Assembly (NCBI GenBank): GCA_031553535.1
Contig: JAVBLM010000014.1
Location: 55,844 to 119,843, forward strand
DNA length: 64,000 bases
DNA from: JAIROC01 sp031553535
GTDB lineage: Bacteria > Bacteroidota > Bacteroidia > Bacteroidales > WCHB1-69
Direction: 5' to 3'
The position numbers were made by a program, and so were the translations under genes. Below the pieces are notes generated by a model. That model was not told where the DNA came from and searched no databases. It worked only from the letters and a program-made list of their open reading frames with translations. This document shows, one piece after another, positions 20,129 to 29,036 of this stretch; the stretch's first letter is position 1; each line of letters begins with the position of its first letter.

Positions 20129-21931
20129 TTAACTTTTACTTGCCCGCTTGCGTTCTATTTCACTAAGTATGATTTTCCGCATACGAAGCGCTTTCGGCGT
20201 TATTTCCAAATACTCATCTTCTGCAATATATTCCAGGTACTCTTCAAGGGAAAATTTTACAGCCGGAGCGATAGACGTCTTATCATCAGATCCTGAAGCA
20301 CGCATATTGGTTAATTTTTTTGATTTGGTTACATTAATCACCAGATCATCTTGCCGGATATGTTGCCCGATAACCTGTCCGGCATAAACATTCTCCATCG
20401 GTTCGATAAAAAAGCTCCCCCTGTCTTGCAGCTTATCAATAGCATAGGCAAAAGCAGTTCCGGTTTCCATGGCTATTAATGATCCGGCATGCCGTAAGGA
20501 AATATCTCCTTTCATAGGTTCATATCCAAGCAGGCGATGAGACATAACCGCTTCCCCTTCCGTTGCCGTTAACATTTGATTTCTAAGGCCAATAATCCCA
20601 CGGGAAGGGATTTTAAATGTCAGACAAATACGATCTATTTTAGTATCAATCGTGCTGATCTCTCCTCTCCGCCTTGTTACCAGGTCTATCACTCTACTTG
20701 AAAACTCTTCAGGGACGACCACTGTCAATTCTTCAACAGGCTCGCATTTTTGTCCGTCAATTTCTTTTATGATTACCTTAGGCTGACCCACTTGCAGTTC
20801 ATATCCCTCACGCCGCATCGTTTCTATCAGAATAGATAAATGCAAAATGCCGCGTCCGTAAACGATATGCATATCCGGAGAGGAAGTCTCTTCTATCCGC
20901 ATGGCAAGATTTTTCTCCAATTCCTTATATAAACGATCACGTATATGGCGGGATGTTACAAATTTACCATCTTGTCCGAAAAAAGGAGAATTGTTGATAG
21001 TAAATAACATACTCATAGTCGGTTCATCTATTTTGATAGGCTCAAGTCCTTCCGGATTTTCGAAATCCGCAATCGTATCGCCAATATCAAAATCATCTAC
21101 ACCGAATACGGCACATATTTCTCCGGGATAAACGGGTTGTTTCATTTTTTCCTTGCCTAATCCTTCAAAGACATATAGTTCTTTTACTTTTGATTTGGAA
21201 ACAGACCCGTCTCTTTTTACCAGGGAAACATTTTGACCCCAATCTAACGTACCTCTGCTAAGTTTTCCAACAGCAATTCGTCCTACATAAGAAGAATAAT
21301 CCAAAGAAGAAATCATCATTTGGGTAGTTCCTTGCTCAAATACAGGTTCGGGAATATGGGTAATAATCTGTTCAAGTAAATAACTGATATCCTCTGTTGG
21401 TGTTTTCCAGTCTTCTCCCATCCATCCCAGCTTCGAAGATCCGTAGACAGTGGGGAAATTTAATTGATCTTCACTTGCACCTAAACTGAACATTAAATCG
21501 AAAACATCTTCCTGGGTTTGTTCAGGGTTGCAATTCGGTTTATCTACTTTGTTGACAACAACAATAGGTTTTAAGTTTAATTCGATAGCTTTTTGTAAAA
21601 CAAAGCGTGTTTGTGGCATCGGCCCTTCAAAAGCATCTACAATAAGCAGGACGCCGTCAGCCATATTTAATACCCGCTCTACTTCTCCGCCGAAATCGCT
21701 GTGTCCCGGGGTATCTATAATATTTATTTTGAAATCTTTATATCTGACAGAGACATTTTTCGATAAAATGGTTATACCTCTTTCCCGTTCCAAATCATTG
21801 TTGTCAAGAATTAAATCCTGAACATCCTGATTTTCTCTAAAAAGTTGGGATTGATATAAAATACGATCGACAAGTGTTGTTTTTCCATGGTCAACATGGG
21901 CAATAATAGCTACATTTCTAATATTTTGCAT
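20129..21931 (-). CDS. typA: ribosome-associated GTPase BipA/TypA
   Basis: 600 residues, full length for the family. It is an EF-G-like translational GTPase that binds the ribosome and helps 50S assembly and stress adaptation. Visible motifs are G1 AHVDHGKTT, G2 within RERGITI, G3 DTPGHSDFGGE and G4 NKVDKP, then domain II, the EF-G III/V-like domains (GRGILHLSILIETMRREGYE; SRGIIGLRNQMLTATEGEA) and the BipA-specific C-terminal domain (VINVTKSKKLTNMRASGSDD). A perfect TATCTTTG promoter lies 31 bp upstream. It is the first gene of a transcript with the Ig-like lipoprotein. Confidence 0.96.
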   Translation of the reverse strand: MQNIRNVAIIAHVDHGKTTLVDRILYQSQLFRENQDVQDLILDNNDLERERGITILSKNVSVRYKDFKINIIDTPGHSDFGGEVERVLNMADGVLLIVDAFEGPMPQTRFVLQKAIELNLKPIVVVNKVDKPNCNPEQTQEDVFDLMFSLGASEDQLNFPTVYGSSKLGWMGEDWKTPTEDISYLLEQIITHIPEPVFEQGTTQMMISSLDYSSYVGRIAVGKLSRGTLDWGQNVSLVKRDGSVSKSKVKELYVFEGLGKEKMKQPVYPGEICAVFGVDDFDIGDTIADFENPEGLEPIKIDEPTMSMLFTINNSPFFGQDGKFVTSRHIRDRLYKELEKNLAMRIEETSSPDMHIVYGRGILHLSILIETMRREGYELQVGQPKVIIKEIDGQKCEPVEELTVVVPEEFSSRVIDLVTRRRGEISTIDTKIDRICLTFKIPSRGIIGLRNQMLTATEGEAVMSHRLLGYEPMKGDISLRHAGSLIAMETGTAFAYAIDKLQDRGSFFIEPMENVYAGQVIGQHIRQDDLVINVTKSKKLTNMRASGSDDKTSIAPAVKFSLEEYLEYIAEDEYLEITPKALRMRKIILSEIERKRASKS

Positions 21932-21961
21932 TCTTTTTTATACGGTGAATAAATTAACTTG

Positions 21962-21996
21962 CAAAGATATAATTTTTTGAGGAATATTTATGCAAT
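21962..21996 (-). promoter_or_regulatory. bipA promoter
   Basis: The minus strand reads TATCTTTG (plus CAAAGATA, 21962-21969), a perfect -7 element. A TTGC-like -33 element lies at plus 21992-21995. The leader to the start codon is short. Confidence 0.7.
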
Positions 21997-22715
21997 CACA
22001 AAAAAATAGCTATATGTAACGATTCTCAATCAATAAAAATGAATCTATCGTAAAATAAAATCTATTATTATTTGACGTTGTCAAAAGTTGGTTTATGGAT
22101 TAACTTTCCCCTTCATTTTTCAATAATCCGAGAAGATTCAACTATTCTTCCCTCCTCTTTCTCTTCGCAACGATATAAAAAAAAGTGTCATTTTCAATGA
22201 TTGCTCGATCATGGTGGTATAAATATTTAAGTGTCCTATAGATGATATGGTTAATACCGTCTCAATACCCGGATTCTATTTTTGAGAATATTCCGGAAGC
22301 ATGTCCGGTACATCGGAGATGGTTTCATCATATTGTGAAAGTATAGAAACCGCTGTCGGCATACTTTCACAACCCCGCGAAAGTATGAAATCTATTGTCG
22401 GCACACTTTCACAACTCCGTGAAAGTATGAAATCTGCTGTCGGCATACTTTCACAACTTCGCGAAAGTATGAAAACCACTATCGGCACACTTTCACAACC
22501 CCGTGAAAGTATGAAAACTGTTGTCGGCATACTTTCACAATATTATGAAAACATTCCGACAACTTTTGGAAAGATTACGGGAAATCCCGGCATTCATTTT
22601 AAGGCAAATTTTTCCCCCTTGCGAAAAAACACAGGGTATACAATCTTAATTAAGAATCTGCCGGTATCATTGCTTGTATTATCATTTTATTATGACAACT
22701 TCAAACAAACTCTTT
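21997..22715. other. non-coding spacer with 42-bp array and inverted ends
   Basis: This spacer lies between bipA and the HD gene. GTTGTCAAAAGTTG at 22077-22090 (plus) and GAAGTTGTCA at 22702-22693 (minus) form inverted ends around about 625 bp that contain the family 2 array. The left end context GACGTTGTCAAAAG resembles GACGTAGTCAAAAG at 9999. Open frames across the array are not called as genes. Confidence 0.6.
22335..22556 (+). repeat. 42-bp array, family 2, five units plus a degenerate sixth
   Basis: GAAAGTAT begins at 22337, 22379, 22421, 22463 and 22505, each exactly 42 bp apart, with a decayed sixth copy at 22547. Within a unit, GTGAAAGTATG and CATACTTTCAC are 11-bp inverted arms around about 14 bp. 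Between units, ACTTTCAC and GTGAAAGT form a second hairpin around AACCCC. Each arm can therefore pair with the neighbour on either side. The core sequence is unrelated to family 1. Confidence 0.9.
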
Positions 22716-23948
22716 CTATATTTTGATTTCTTTTGGATAGCATATAAAATATTTACTTACGCTTTCCGAAAGTGTACGGTGGTTGAGATGATCGGATAGT
22801 TCCTCCATAGGAAATAAATCCCCATTCTTATCCAGTATTTGAATAGATTCCATTTTTTTGTTGTATGCCCGGTTTTCCATTTTTCCACCGATCACGAAAT
22901 AGGACGCTTCTTCCTGATTCAAGCCCCATTCCCGCTCAACAAGTAGCCGGATTGATTCCTGGTAAGAATCCGCAAAAGGATGTTCTGCTACTTCTATCTT
23001 AAACAAATGACGATTATATAACCGTTTACTTAATTGTGATAAAACAATATCTTCTTCCTGCTGCCACATTTTGATACAGAATAAGATATCATTATCATCT
23101 ATGCTTGTGTATGCATTCAATGCATCCGGATTTTCTGTAAAATCAGCAGGCGTCCTTTGCCTTTCAAAAAAATATTGCAGTGTGGGAGAAATAAAGTTCA
23201 GCCTCTTGGCTTGGAACAATAATCTTGCCCGTTTTAGAATGTTGATCAGAATCACTTCTACAACATGTACCGTTTTATGTAAATAAACCTGCCAGTACAT
23301 CAATCTACGCGAGATAATGAATTTTTCAATCGAATAGATTGCTTTTATGTCGGCAACCAACTGGTTATTATGAACATTCAACATTTTGATAATCCGTTCC
23401 GACCCGATAACACCTTCGGCAACACCGGTAAAAAAGCTATCCCTGTTAAGATAATCCAATCTGTCCACATCCAGTTGACTGGAGACCAATTGATGCAAAA
23501 ACGGCTTTGAATACTTATCTTCGAATATTTGTAATGCCAGGTCAAGTTTATTACGAAAGCTTTTATTATTAAGTTCCCTTATTAATAATTTTGTGCAATC
23601 CTCATGAGACAAATTCTCAACAAAAAAGAATTCCAAGGCATGTGAAAACGGAGTATGCCCGATATCGTGTAATAAAATAGCCGTCAACGTAGCTTCCTTT
23701 TCTTCCGCAGTAACATCAATGCCTTTGTCACAAAGAACATCCAATGCACTCTGCATTAAGTGCATCGCCCCTAAGGAGTGTTGAAAACGGCTGTGTGTGG
23801 CGCCCGGATAGACAAAATAAGTCAATCCCAGTTGCCGGATGTTCCTTAATCTTTGGAAATAAGAATGCTGTATCAGATCGAAAATAAATTCATTATATAT
23901 ATTAACAAATCCGTATACAGGGTCATTGACTATTTTTCTTTTATTCAT
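22716..23948 (-). CDS. HD-domain phosphohydrolase (SAMHD1/dGTPase-like)
   Basis: 410 residues. The HD metal-binding set is visible: His57 in SRFQHSLG, His94-Asp95 in ILLHDIGHTPFSHALE, and the later Asp in SQLDVDRLDYLNRDS. These place it in the HD family close to dNTP triphosphohydrolases and the YdhJ type. It probably hydrolyses nucleotides, but the substrate is not readable from sequence. The start is 9 bp after the mutL stop, so it is the third gene of a small operon with the 82-residue membrane protein and mutL. An IS or array insertion just downstream has not touched the reading frame. Confidence 0.9.
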   Translation of the reverse strand: MNKRKIVNDPVYGFVNIYNEFIFDLIQHSYFQRLRNIRQLGLTYFVYPGATHSRFQHSLGAMHLMQSALDVLCDKGIDVTAEEKEATLTAILLHDIGHTPFSHALEFFFVENLSHEDCTKLLIRELNNKSFRNKLDLALQIFEDKYSKPFLHQLVSSQLDVDRLDYLNRDSFFTGVAEGVIGSERIIKMLNVHNNQLVADIKAIYSIEKFIISRRLMYWQVYLHKTVHVVEVILINILKRARLLFQAKRLNFISPTLQYFFERQRTPADFTENPDALNAYTSIDDNDILFCIKMWQQEEDIVLSQLSKRLYNRHLFKIEVAEHPFADSYQESIRLLVEREWGLNQEEASYFVIGGKMENRAYNKKMESIQILDKNGDLFPMEELSDHLNHRTLSESVSKYFICYPKEIKI

Positions 23949-23957
23949 ATTTCCATC

Positions 23958-25817
23958 CTATTCAAACATCCTAATCAACTCATTTTCTTTAAAGGTTATG
24001 CATATTTTTCTTCCGCTGGGAGATATATGCGGCGATTCACCGGCAAACAATTCACTGATTAACGACTGCATCGCTTCTTCGGATAAACTTTTATTCTTTT
24101 TCTTCCCTATCGATCTTGCAAGAGAATGGGCAAGGTTATTTTTCTTGCTTATTTTGAGAGATATAAGATTATTTTTATACGATTCGAGTAACTGTTCTAT
24201 TATCTCTTGTGCATTTTCCTCCAAAAGATCGGCAGGAATACCATTGAGGATAAAGGTGTTTTTGCCAAAAGACTCGATATCAAACCCCAGACTATTAAAT
24301 TCCTTCAACAAATCATTGACTATATCACTGTTTTGCGGAGAGAATGTCAACGTCTCGGGGAAAAGTAGTTTCTGGGAACCTTGTGGTTTTTCAGATAGAT
24401 TATTCGTGTAACGTTCATATAAAACGCGTTCCATTGCCGCTTCTATTTCAATTACGACAAATCCCGATTTTATCCGTGTTACAATATATTTATTTAGCGT
24501 CTGAAAGGCGGCAGGTTGATTGATCGTATTATTTTCTTCCTGGACAAGGATAGATTCCATTAACGTTTGTGTTCCTTCGCCGGAACCGGCAGATTCCTCC
24601 GGTATATTTTCCCGGATACTTTCGTATATCTTTTTCCAGCTGTCATCCACTTTTGCGGACTTAACCGGAGCAGAAAAACGACCTGTACCCCGGGTTGGAT
24701 CCTGTTTACGATCGAAAGGATTATAGTCAGTCCGGGTTGTGATAACAGGCTCCCGCGGTACTCCTTTCTGAGGAATAGAACTAAAGTCAATCGGGGAAAT
24801 ATTTTCAAAATCAATAGACGCCCCTAAGTTGAAAGAACCGATCGAACGTTTAACGGTTGCTCTTAAAATACTATATATGATCTTCTCCTCCTGGAATTTG
24901 ATCTCTGTTTTCGTCGGATGAATATTTACATCGATTGACTTGGGATCGACCTCAAAATAGATAAAATAAGTCGGGAAATGCTTCGCGGGAATTACTTCCT
25001 CAAAAGCAGATGTTACAGCATGATGGAAATAAGGATGTTTGATAAACCGGTTATTTACAAACATATATTGTTCTCCACGTGTTTTCTTTGCAAATTCAGG
25101 CTTCCCGATAAATCCGGTGATATTTACAATCTCGCTGGTTTGTTCAATAGGAATGAGCTTCTCTTTGCTTGGATTCCCCAAAATGTTTATAATACGCTGC
25201 TTCAATGTTGACTTGGGGAGATTGTATTCCGCTTTATCATTATGGTAAAGTGTGAACGCAATTTCGGGATGAACAAATGCAATCCGCAGAAATTCTTCAT
25301 GGATATGAGAATATTCGACATTATCGCTCTTTAGAAAATTACGGCGGGCTGGAACATTAAAGAAGAGGTTCTTTACTAAAAAAGAAGAGCCCTGCGCATT
25401 ACTGCACGGATTCTGTCCCTTACAACTACTGCCCTCAAGGATAATCGATGATCCTATCTCACTTTCTGCATGACGGGAACGTAGCTCAACATGTGCAATT
25501 GCAGCAATGGAAGCAAGTGCTTCCCCCCGAAACCCTTTCGTATGCAGATTAAAAAGATCATCTGCATTTTTTATCTTTGACGTAGCATGCCTCTCAAAAC
25601 ATAAGCGGGCGTCTGTCTCGCTCATGCCGCACCCATTGTCATTTACTTGAATAAGTGTTCTGCCCGCATTTTTTATAATAATATCTATACAGGTAGCGCC
25701 GGCATCTACCGCATTTTCCACCAATTCTTTTACTACAGAGGCCGGCCTCTGTATAACTTCACCCGCAGCAATTTGATTGGCAACATTGTCCGGTAAAACA
25801 TTAATAATATCAGGCAT
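23958..25817 (-). CDS. mutL: DNA mismatch repair protein MutL, with altered endonuclease motif
   Basis: 619 residues. The N-terminal GHKL ATPase is intact: NQIAAGEVIQRPASVVKELV, ENAVDAGAT, NDNGCGM, TKGFRGEALASI and FFNVPARRNFLKS. A Ser/Pro-rich linker covers about 340-430. The C-terminal dimerisation domain follows from about 440. In MutL proteins that nick DNA, this domain carries DQHA-x2-E-x4-E. Here residues 457-468 read EIEAAMERVLYE, so the alanine and both downstream glutamates are kept but Asp-Gln-His is replaced. Nicking activity may therefore be reduced or lost. It is the second gene of the 25837-26085, mutL, HD operon. Confidence 0.95.
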   Translation of the reverse strand: MPDIINVLPDNVANQIAAGEVIQRPASVVKELVENAVDAGATCIDIIIKNAGRTLIQVNDNGCGMSETDARLCFERHATSKIKNADDLFNLHTKGFRGEALASIAAIAHVELRSRHAESEIGSSIILEGSSCKGQNPCSNAQGSSFLVKNLFFNVPARRNFLKSDNVEYSHIHEEFLRIAFVHPEIAFTLYHNDKAEYNLPKSTLKQRIINILGNPSKEKLIPIEQTSEIVNITGFIGKPEFAKKTRGEQYMFVNNRFIKHPYFHHAVTSAFEEVIPAKHFPTYFIYFEVDPKSIDVNIHPTKTEIKFQEEKIIYSILRATVKRSIGSFNLGASIDFENISPIDFSSIPQKGVPREPVITTRTDYNPFDRKQDPTRGTGRFSAPVKSAKVDDSWKKIYESIRENIPEESAGSGEGTQTLMESILVQEENNTINQPAAFQTLNKYIVTRIKSGFVVIEIEAAMERVLYERYTNNLSEKPQGSQKLLFPETLTFSPQNSDIVNDLLKEFNSLGFDIESFGKNTFILNGIPADLLEENAQEIIEQLLESYKNNLISLKISKKNNLAHSLARSIGKKKNKSLSEEAMQSLISELFAGESPHISPSGRKICITFKENELIRMFE

Positions 25818-25836
25818 CTGTAACTCCGAATGTTTT

Positions 25837-26085
25837 TTATGATAATAAGATATATAATAATACAGCTAGTAAAGCCAGCATAACCACCAGCCTTCTCATA
25901 GAGTTATGTTTTATTTTCCTGGTTTCTTTTACTTTTTGATGAAACCGGTCTCCGAAGTTTACTTCCGTATCTTCTTTTCCATCCAAAATCTTTTGTTTAC
26001 GTATATTCGCTTTCTCTTGATCGTAATATCGAGCTTTGTAGTTAAACTTACGGGGTTCTTGCTTTTTGAATATTCCTTGAGGCAT
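25837..26085 (-). CDS. small tail-anchored membrane protein
   Basis: 82 residues. The N-terminal 60 are strongly basic and polar (PRKFNYKARYYDQEKANIR). A single C-terminal hydrophobic helix (RRLVVMLALLAVLLYILLS) suggests a tail-anchored inner-membrane protein with a cytoplasmic basic domain. The family was not named with certainty, but a protein of this shape next to mutL is familiar in Bacteroidota. It is the first gene of the operon with mutL, 19 bp upstream of it, and has a perfect TAACTTTG promoter 25 bp upstream. Confidence 0.82.
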   Translation of the reverse strand: MPQGIFKKQEPRKFNYKARYYDQEKANIRKQKILDGKEDTEVNFGDRFHQKVKETRKIKHNSMRRLVVMLALLAVLLYILLS

Positions 26086-26109
26086 AACAATATATAATAT
26101 TATTTTTTA

Positions 26110-26117
26110 CAAAGTTA
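26110..26117 (-). promoter_or_regulatory. -7 promoter element of the mutL operon
   Basis: Plus CAAAGTTA equals minus TAACTTTG, matching TAnnTTTG. It lies 25 bp upstream of the first gene of the operon. Confidence 0.6.
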
Positions 26118-26499
26118 CAAATTTTATTTCATTTGATGTTCCTGTCAATTATTATCAACGTGATACACATAATAAAATTCTCTCAAAAGGAAGAATTCTG
26201 CAATAATAACAGAAGTTACACAAATTAAATGAAGTTACAACGCAAAGACCATCTTTTTAATATCAAACCATAGTCTTTCGCAGCATCTCAAAATAAGATT
26301 CCTAATGTTACCCGTTCAGTCAATGGATAGATTGAGTTTAGGAAAATCATAAGCTCAACCACCGGATCAACCCTTTTATCGGCTTTATCTATTTTATCGG
26401 TTTTATCCCTGTTCCTTCATAAATAAGGCTGACAGAATTTAGCCCTTCAAACAAAATTTCCAATGTTACGTTACGTTATTTTAGTATTGATAAAAGTGG
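26118..26499. other. divergent spacer between the mutL operon and the DUF4293 gene
   Basis: About 380 non-coding bases containing the interspersed repeat at 26211-26410 and little else. Confidence 0.6.
26211..26410 (+). repeat. interspersed repeat with TTTTATCGG direct repeats
   Basis: It starts with AGAAGTTACAC and GAAGTTACAACG and ends with tandem TTTTATC units (26374-26407). A shorter copy with both ends lies at 49577-49672, and the first part alone recurs at 14611-14649. Confidence 0.65.
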
Positions 26500-26507
26500 T
26501 ATCTTTG
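26500..26507 (+). promoter_or_regulatory. -7 promoter element TATCTTTG
   Basis: Perfect TAnnTTTG match, 26 bp upstream of the DUF4293 start. It probably drives the DUF4293-uvrB transcript. Confidence 0.7.
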
Positions 26508-26533
26508 TATAATAAAAAGAAAGAAGATAAATT

Positions 26534-27007
26534 ATGATACAACGTATTCAAACCTTGTTCCTTCTGATTGCTTCAATATGCTTTGCCGTTGCTTGTTTTA
26601 TGCCGATAGGAACAATCGCTACTAATGAGGCTTATTATATTATTACTCCCTGGGCATTAAAAGAAAATATCCCTAATGGAGCGATAGTGCATCCGACTTA
26701 TTTTATCGGGATGTTGCAGGCCATGCTGGCGGTTATATCATTTGTTGCGATCTTTTTATACAAGAAACGCCCTGCACAATCAAAAGTATGTGTTGCCGCA
26801 ATTATTATTAATTTCATATTGCTTATATTGATGTTGTGGGTATATCCGGATAATATCTTGCCTAAATTGTCACAAATAGCCGGTGCAGAAACAAGATATT
26901 CATTATGGACATTACTATCAATCGTACCATTAGCTTGCTTATATTTTGCAAATAAGTATATTATAAAAGACGAAAAGAGGATACGCGCAGCAGATCGGCT
27001 TCGCTAA
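26534..27007 (+). CDS. DUF4293 family membrane protein
   Basis: 157 residues with four predicted transmembrane helices (about 6-25, 56-78, 87-107 and 123-142). The family hallmarks are the N-terminal MIQRIQTLFLL and the C-terminal RIRAADRLR after the last helix. This family is restricted to Bacteroidota and has no assigned function. The gene is 13 bp upstream of uvrB, and its stop codon overlaps the ribosome-binding sequence of uvrB, so the two are likely translationally linked. Confidence 0.88.
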   Translation: MIQRIQTLFLLIASICFAVACFMPIGTIATNEAYYIITPWALKENIPNGAIVHPTYFIGMLQAMLAVISFVAIFLYKKRPAQSKVCVAAIIINFILLILMLWVYPDNILPKLSQIAGAETRYSLWTLLSIVPLACLYFANKYIIKDEKRIRAADRLR

Positions 27008-27020
27008 GGAGATGAGATAG

Positions 27021-29036
27021 ATGAATTTTCAATTAACCGCACCCTTTTTGCCTTCAGGAGATCAGCCTAAGGCAATTGAATCATTGATAAAAGGTGTAAA
27101 TCAAGGAGTAAAAGATCAAACATTATTAGGCGTTACCGGATCCGGTAAGACATTTACTATTGCTAATGTTTTACAAGAATTGAATCGTCCGGCATTGATA
27201 TTGAGCCATAATAAAACATTGGCAGCTCAGCTTTACAGTGAATTCAAAGATTTCTTCCCAAATAATGCAGTGGAATATTTTGTCTCATACTACGATTATT
27301 ATCAACCGGAGGCATATATTCCTACTACCAATACATACATCGAAAAAGATTTATCAATTAATGAAGAAATTGAAAAGCTTCGATTGAGTGCAACATCTTC
27401 TTTGCTCTCCGGCCGGAGAGATGTTATCGTAGTTTCTTCCGTCTCTTGTATATACGGTATCGGGAACCCTGAAGAATTTGCAAGCAATACAATCCATATC
27501 CAAGTACAGCAAAAAACAGTACGGAATAAATTGCTGAGAAGTTTTGTCAACAGCCTTTATTCCCGTACCGAGATAGCTTTGGAACGAGGAAAATTCCGGG
27601 TAAAAGGAGATACGATTGATATTTTTCCTGCCTACGGGGATATTGCTTATCGTATATTATTCTGGGGAGACGAAATAGAAAGTATCGAATCTTTCGATCC
27701 TGTTACCGGAAATAAATACGAATCGTTGCAAGACCTGACTATTTATCCTGCCAATATTTTTGTTACTTCACCGGAAGGAGTTCATCATGCAGTGGAAGAG
27801 ATACAAATTGATCTTAAGGAAAGAGTAGATTATTTTAAAGATATAGGAAAACATTTAGAAGCTAAACGGCTGGAAGATCGTGTTGTATATGATCTTGAAA
27901 TGATTAAGGAACTGGGTTATTGTTCCGGAATAGAGAATTATTCCCGTTATTTCGATCGTCGTCCGCCACACTCCCGTCCGTTCTGTTTGTTGGATTATTT
28001 TCCTAAAGATTTTATCATGGTTGTAGACGAAAGCCATGTTACCATTCCCCAAATACGAGGAATGTTCGAAGGTGACAGATCCCGTAAAACAAACCTGGTT
28101 GATTACGGTTTCCGGCTTCCTTCGGCTCTAGATAACAGGCCGCTACGGTTTGAAGAATTTCAAGAGTTAATAGGACAAACTATCTATATATCCGCAACTC
28201 CGGCAGAATACGAACTGGCAAAATCGGATGGTGTCGTGATCGAACAGGTTGTTCGTCCTACCGGACTACTCGACCCTGTTATTGATGTGCGTCCTTGTGA
28301 AAATCAAATAGATGACTTATTAAATGAGATCGAGCTTACCGTACAAAAGGGAGAGCGTGTATTGGTTACGACTCTTACAAAACGCATGGCAGAAGATTTG
28401 TGCAAATATCTGGTACGAATAGATGTACGGACACAATATATTCATTCGGATGTAGAAACGCTTGACAGAGTGGAAATTTTACAGCAATTACGCAGTGGAG
28501 CCGTTGATGTATTGGTGGGTGTTAACTTATTAAGGGAAGGATTGGATTTACCCGAAGTTTCCTTAGTTGCTATATTGGATGCAGATAAAGAAGGATTCCT
28601 TCGTTCCGAACGGTCGTTAACACAAACATCCGGTCGTGCTGCCAGAAATGCAAACGGAAGGGTAATCTTCTATGCAGATAAAATTACTAAATCCATGCGA
28701 AAAACAATGGATGAAACAAACCGCAGACGGGAAAAACAAATTGCTTATAATATCGCTCATAACATTACCCCTACTACTATCGAACGGATCAGATCTTCTT
28801 CCTTTATTGGTAAAAATGGGCAGAATAATGATATTCAACAGGCATCAACTAAACAGGCAAATGAAGTAATAATAAAAGAATCAATGCATCTTCTATCCGC
28901 AAAAGAAATTGATAAATTATTACTCTCCAAGAAGAACGCTTTAGAAAGCGCTGTGAAAGAACTGGACTTTTTAGAAGCCGCACGACTCCGGGATGAAATA
29001 GAACAGCTGAAAAAACAAAAGAAAAAGATGTCGTAA
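27021..29036 (+). CDS. uvrB: excinuclease ABC subunit B (UvrB)
   Basis: 671 residues, full length. It is the damage-verifying helicase-like subunit of nucleotide excision repair, working with UvrA and UvrC. Walker A is GVTGSGKT at 37-44. The damage-probing beta-hairpin contains YYDYYQPEAYIP. The DEAD-like box is VVDESH and motif VI is QTSGRAARN. A C-terminal UVR motif (LEAARLRDEIEQL) contacts UvrC. Unusually clear for this phylum, an AAGGAG sequence at about 27006-27011 overlaps the upstream stop codon and lies about 9 nt before the ATG. No clear terminator was found downstream. Confidence 0.97.
   Translation: MNFQLTAPFLPSGDQPKAIESLIKGVNQGVKDQTLLGVTGSGKTFTIANVLQELNRPALILSHNKTLAAQLYSEFKDFFPNNAVEYFVSYYDYYQPEAYIPTTNTYIEKDLSINEEIEKLRLSATSSLLSGRRDVIVVSSVSCIYGIGNPEEFASNTIHIQVQQKTVRNKLLRSFVNSLYSRTEIALERGKFRVKGDTIDIFPAYGDIAYRILFWGDEIESIESFDPVTGNKYESLQDLTIYPANIFVTSPEGVHHAVEEIQIDLKERVDYFKDIGKHLEAKRLEDRVVYDLEMIKELGYCSGIENYSRYFDRRPPHSRPFCLLDYFPKDFIMVVDESHVTIPQIRGMFEGDRSRKTNLVDYGFRLPSALDNRPLRFEEFQELIGQTIYISATPAEYELAKSDGVVIEQVVRPTGLLDPVIDVRPCENQIDDLLNEIELTVQKGERVLVTTLTKRMAEDLCKYLVRIDVRTQYIHSDVETLDRVEILQQLRSGAVDVLVGVNLLREGLDLPEVSLVAILDADKEGFLRSERSLTQTSGRAARNANGRVIFYADKITKSMRKTMDETNRRREKQIAYNIAHNITPTTIERIRSSSFIGKNGQNNDIQQASTKQANEVIIKESMHLLSAKEIDKLLLSKKNALESAVKELDFLEAARLRDEIEQLKKQKKKMS

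Noticed and set aside
22276..22726. Open frames of 141 codons (plus) and 84 codons (minus) over array 2
   Set aside because: They are translations of the 42-bp repeat on both strands. The plus frame runs into the end of the HD gene region with no coding signature.
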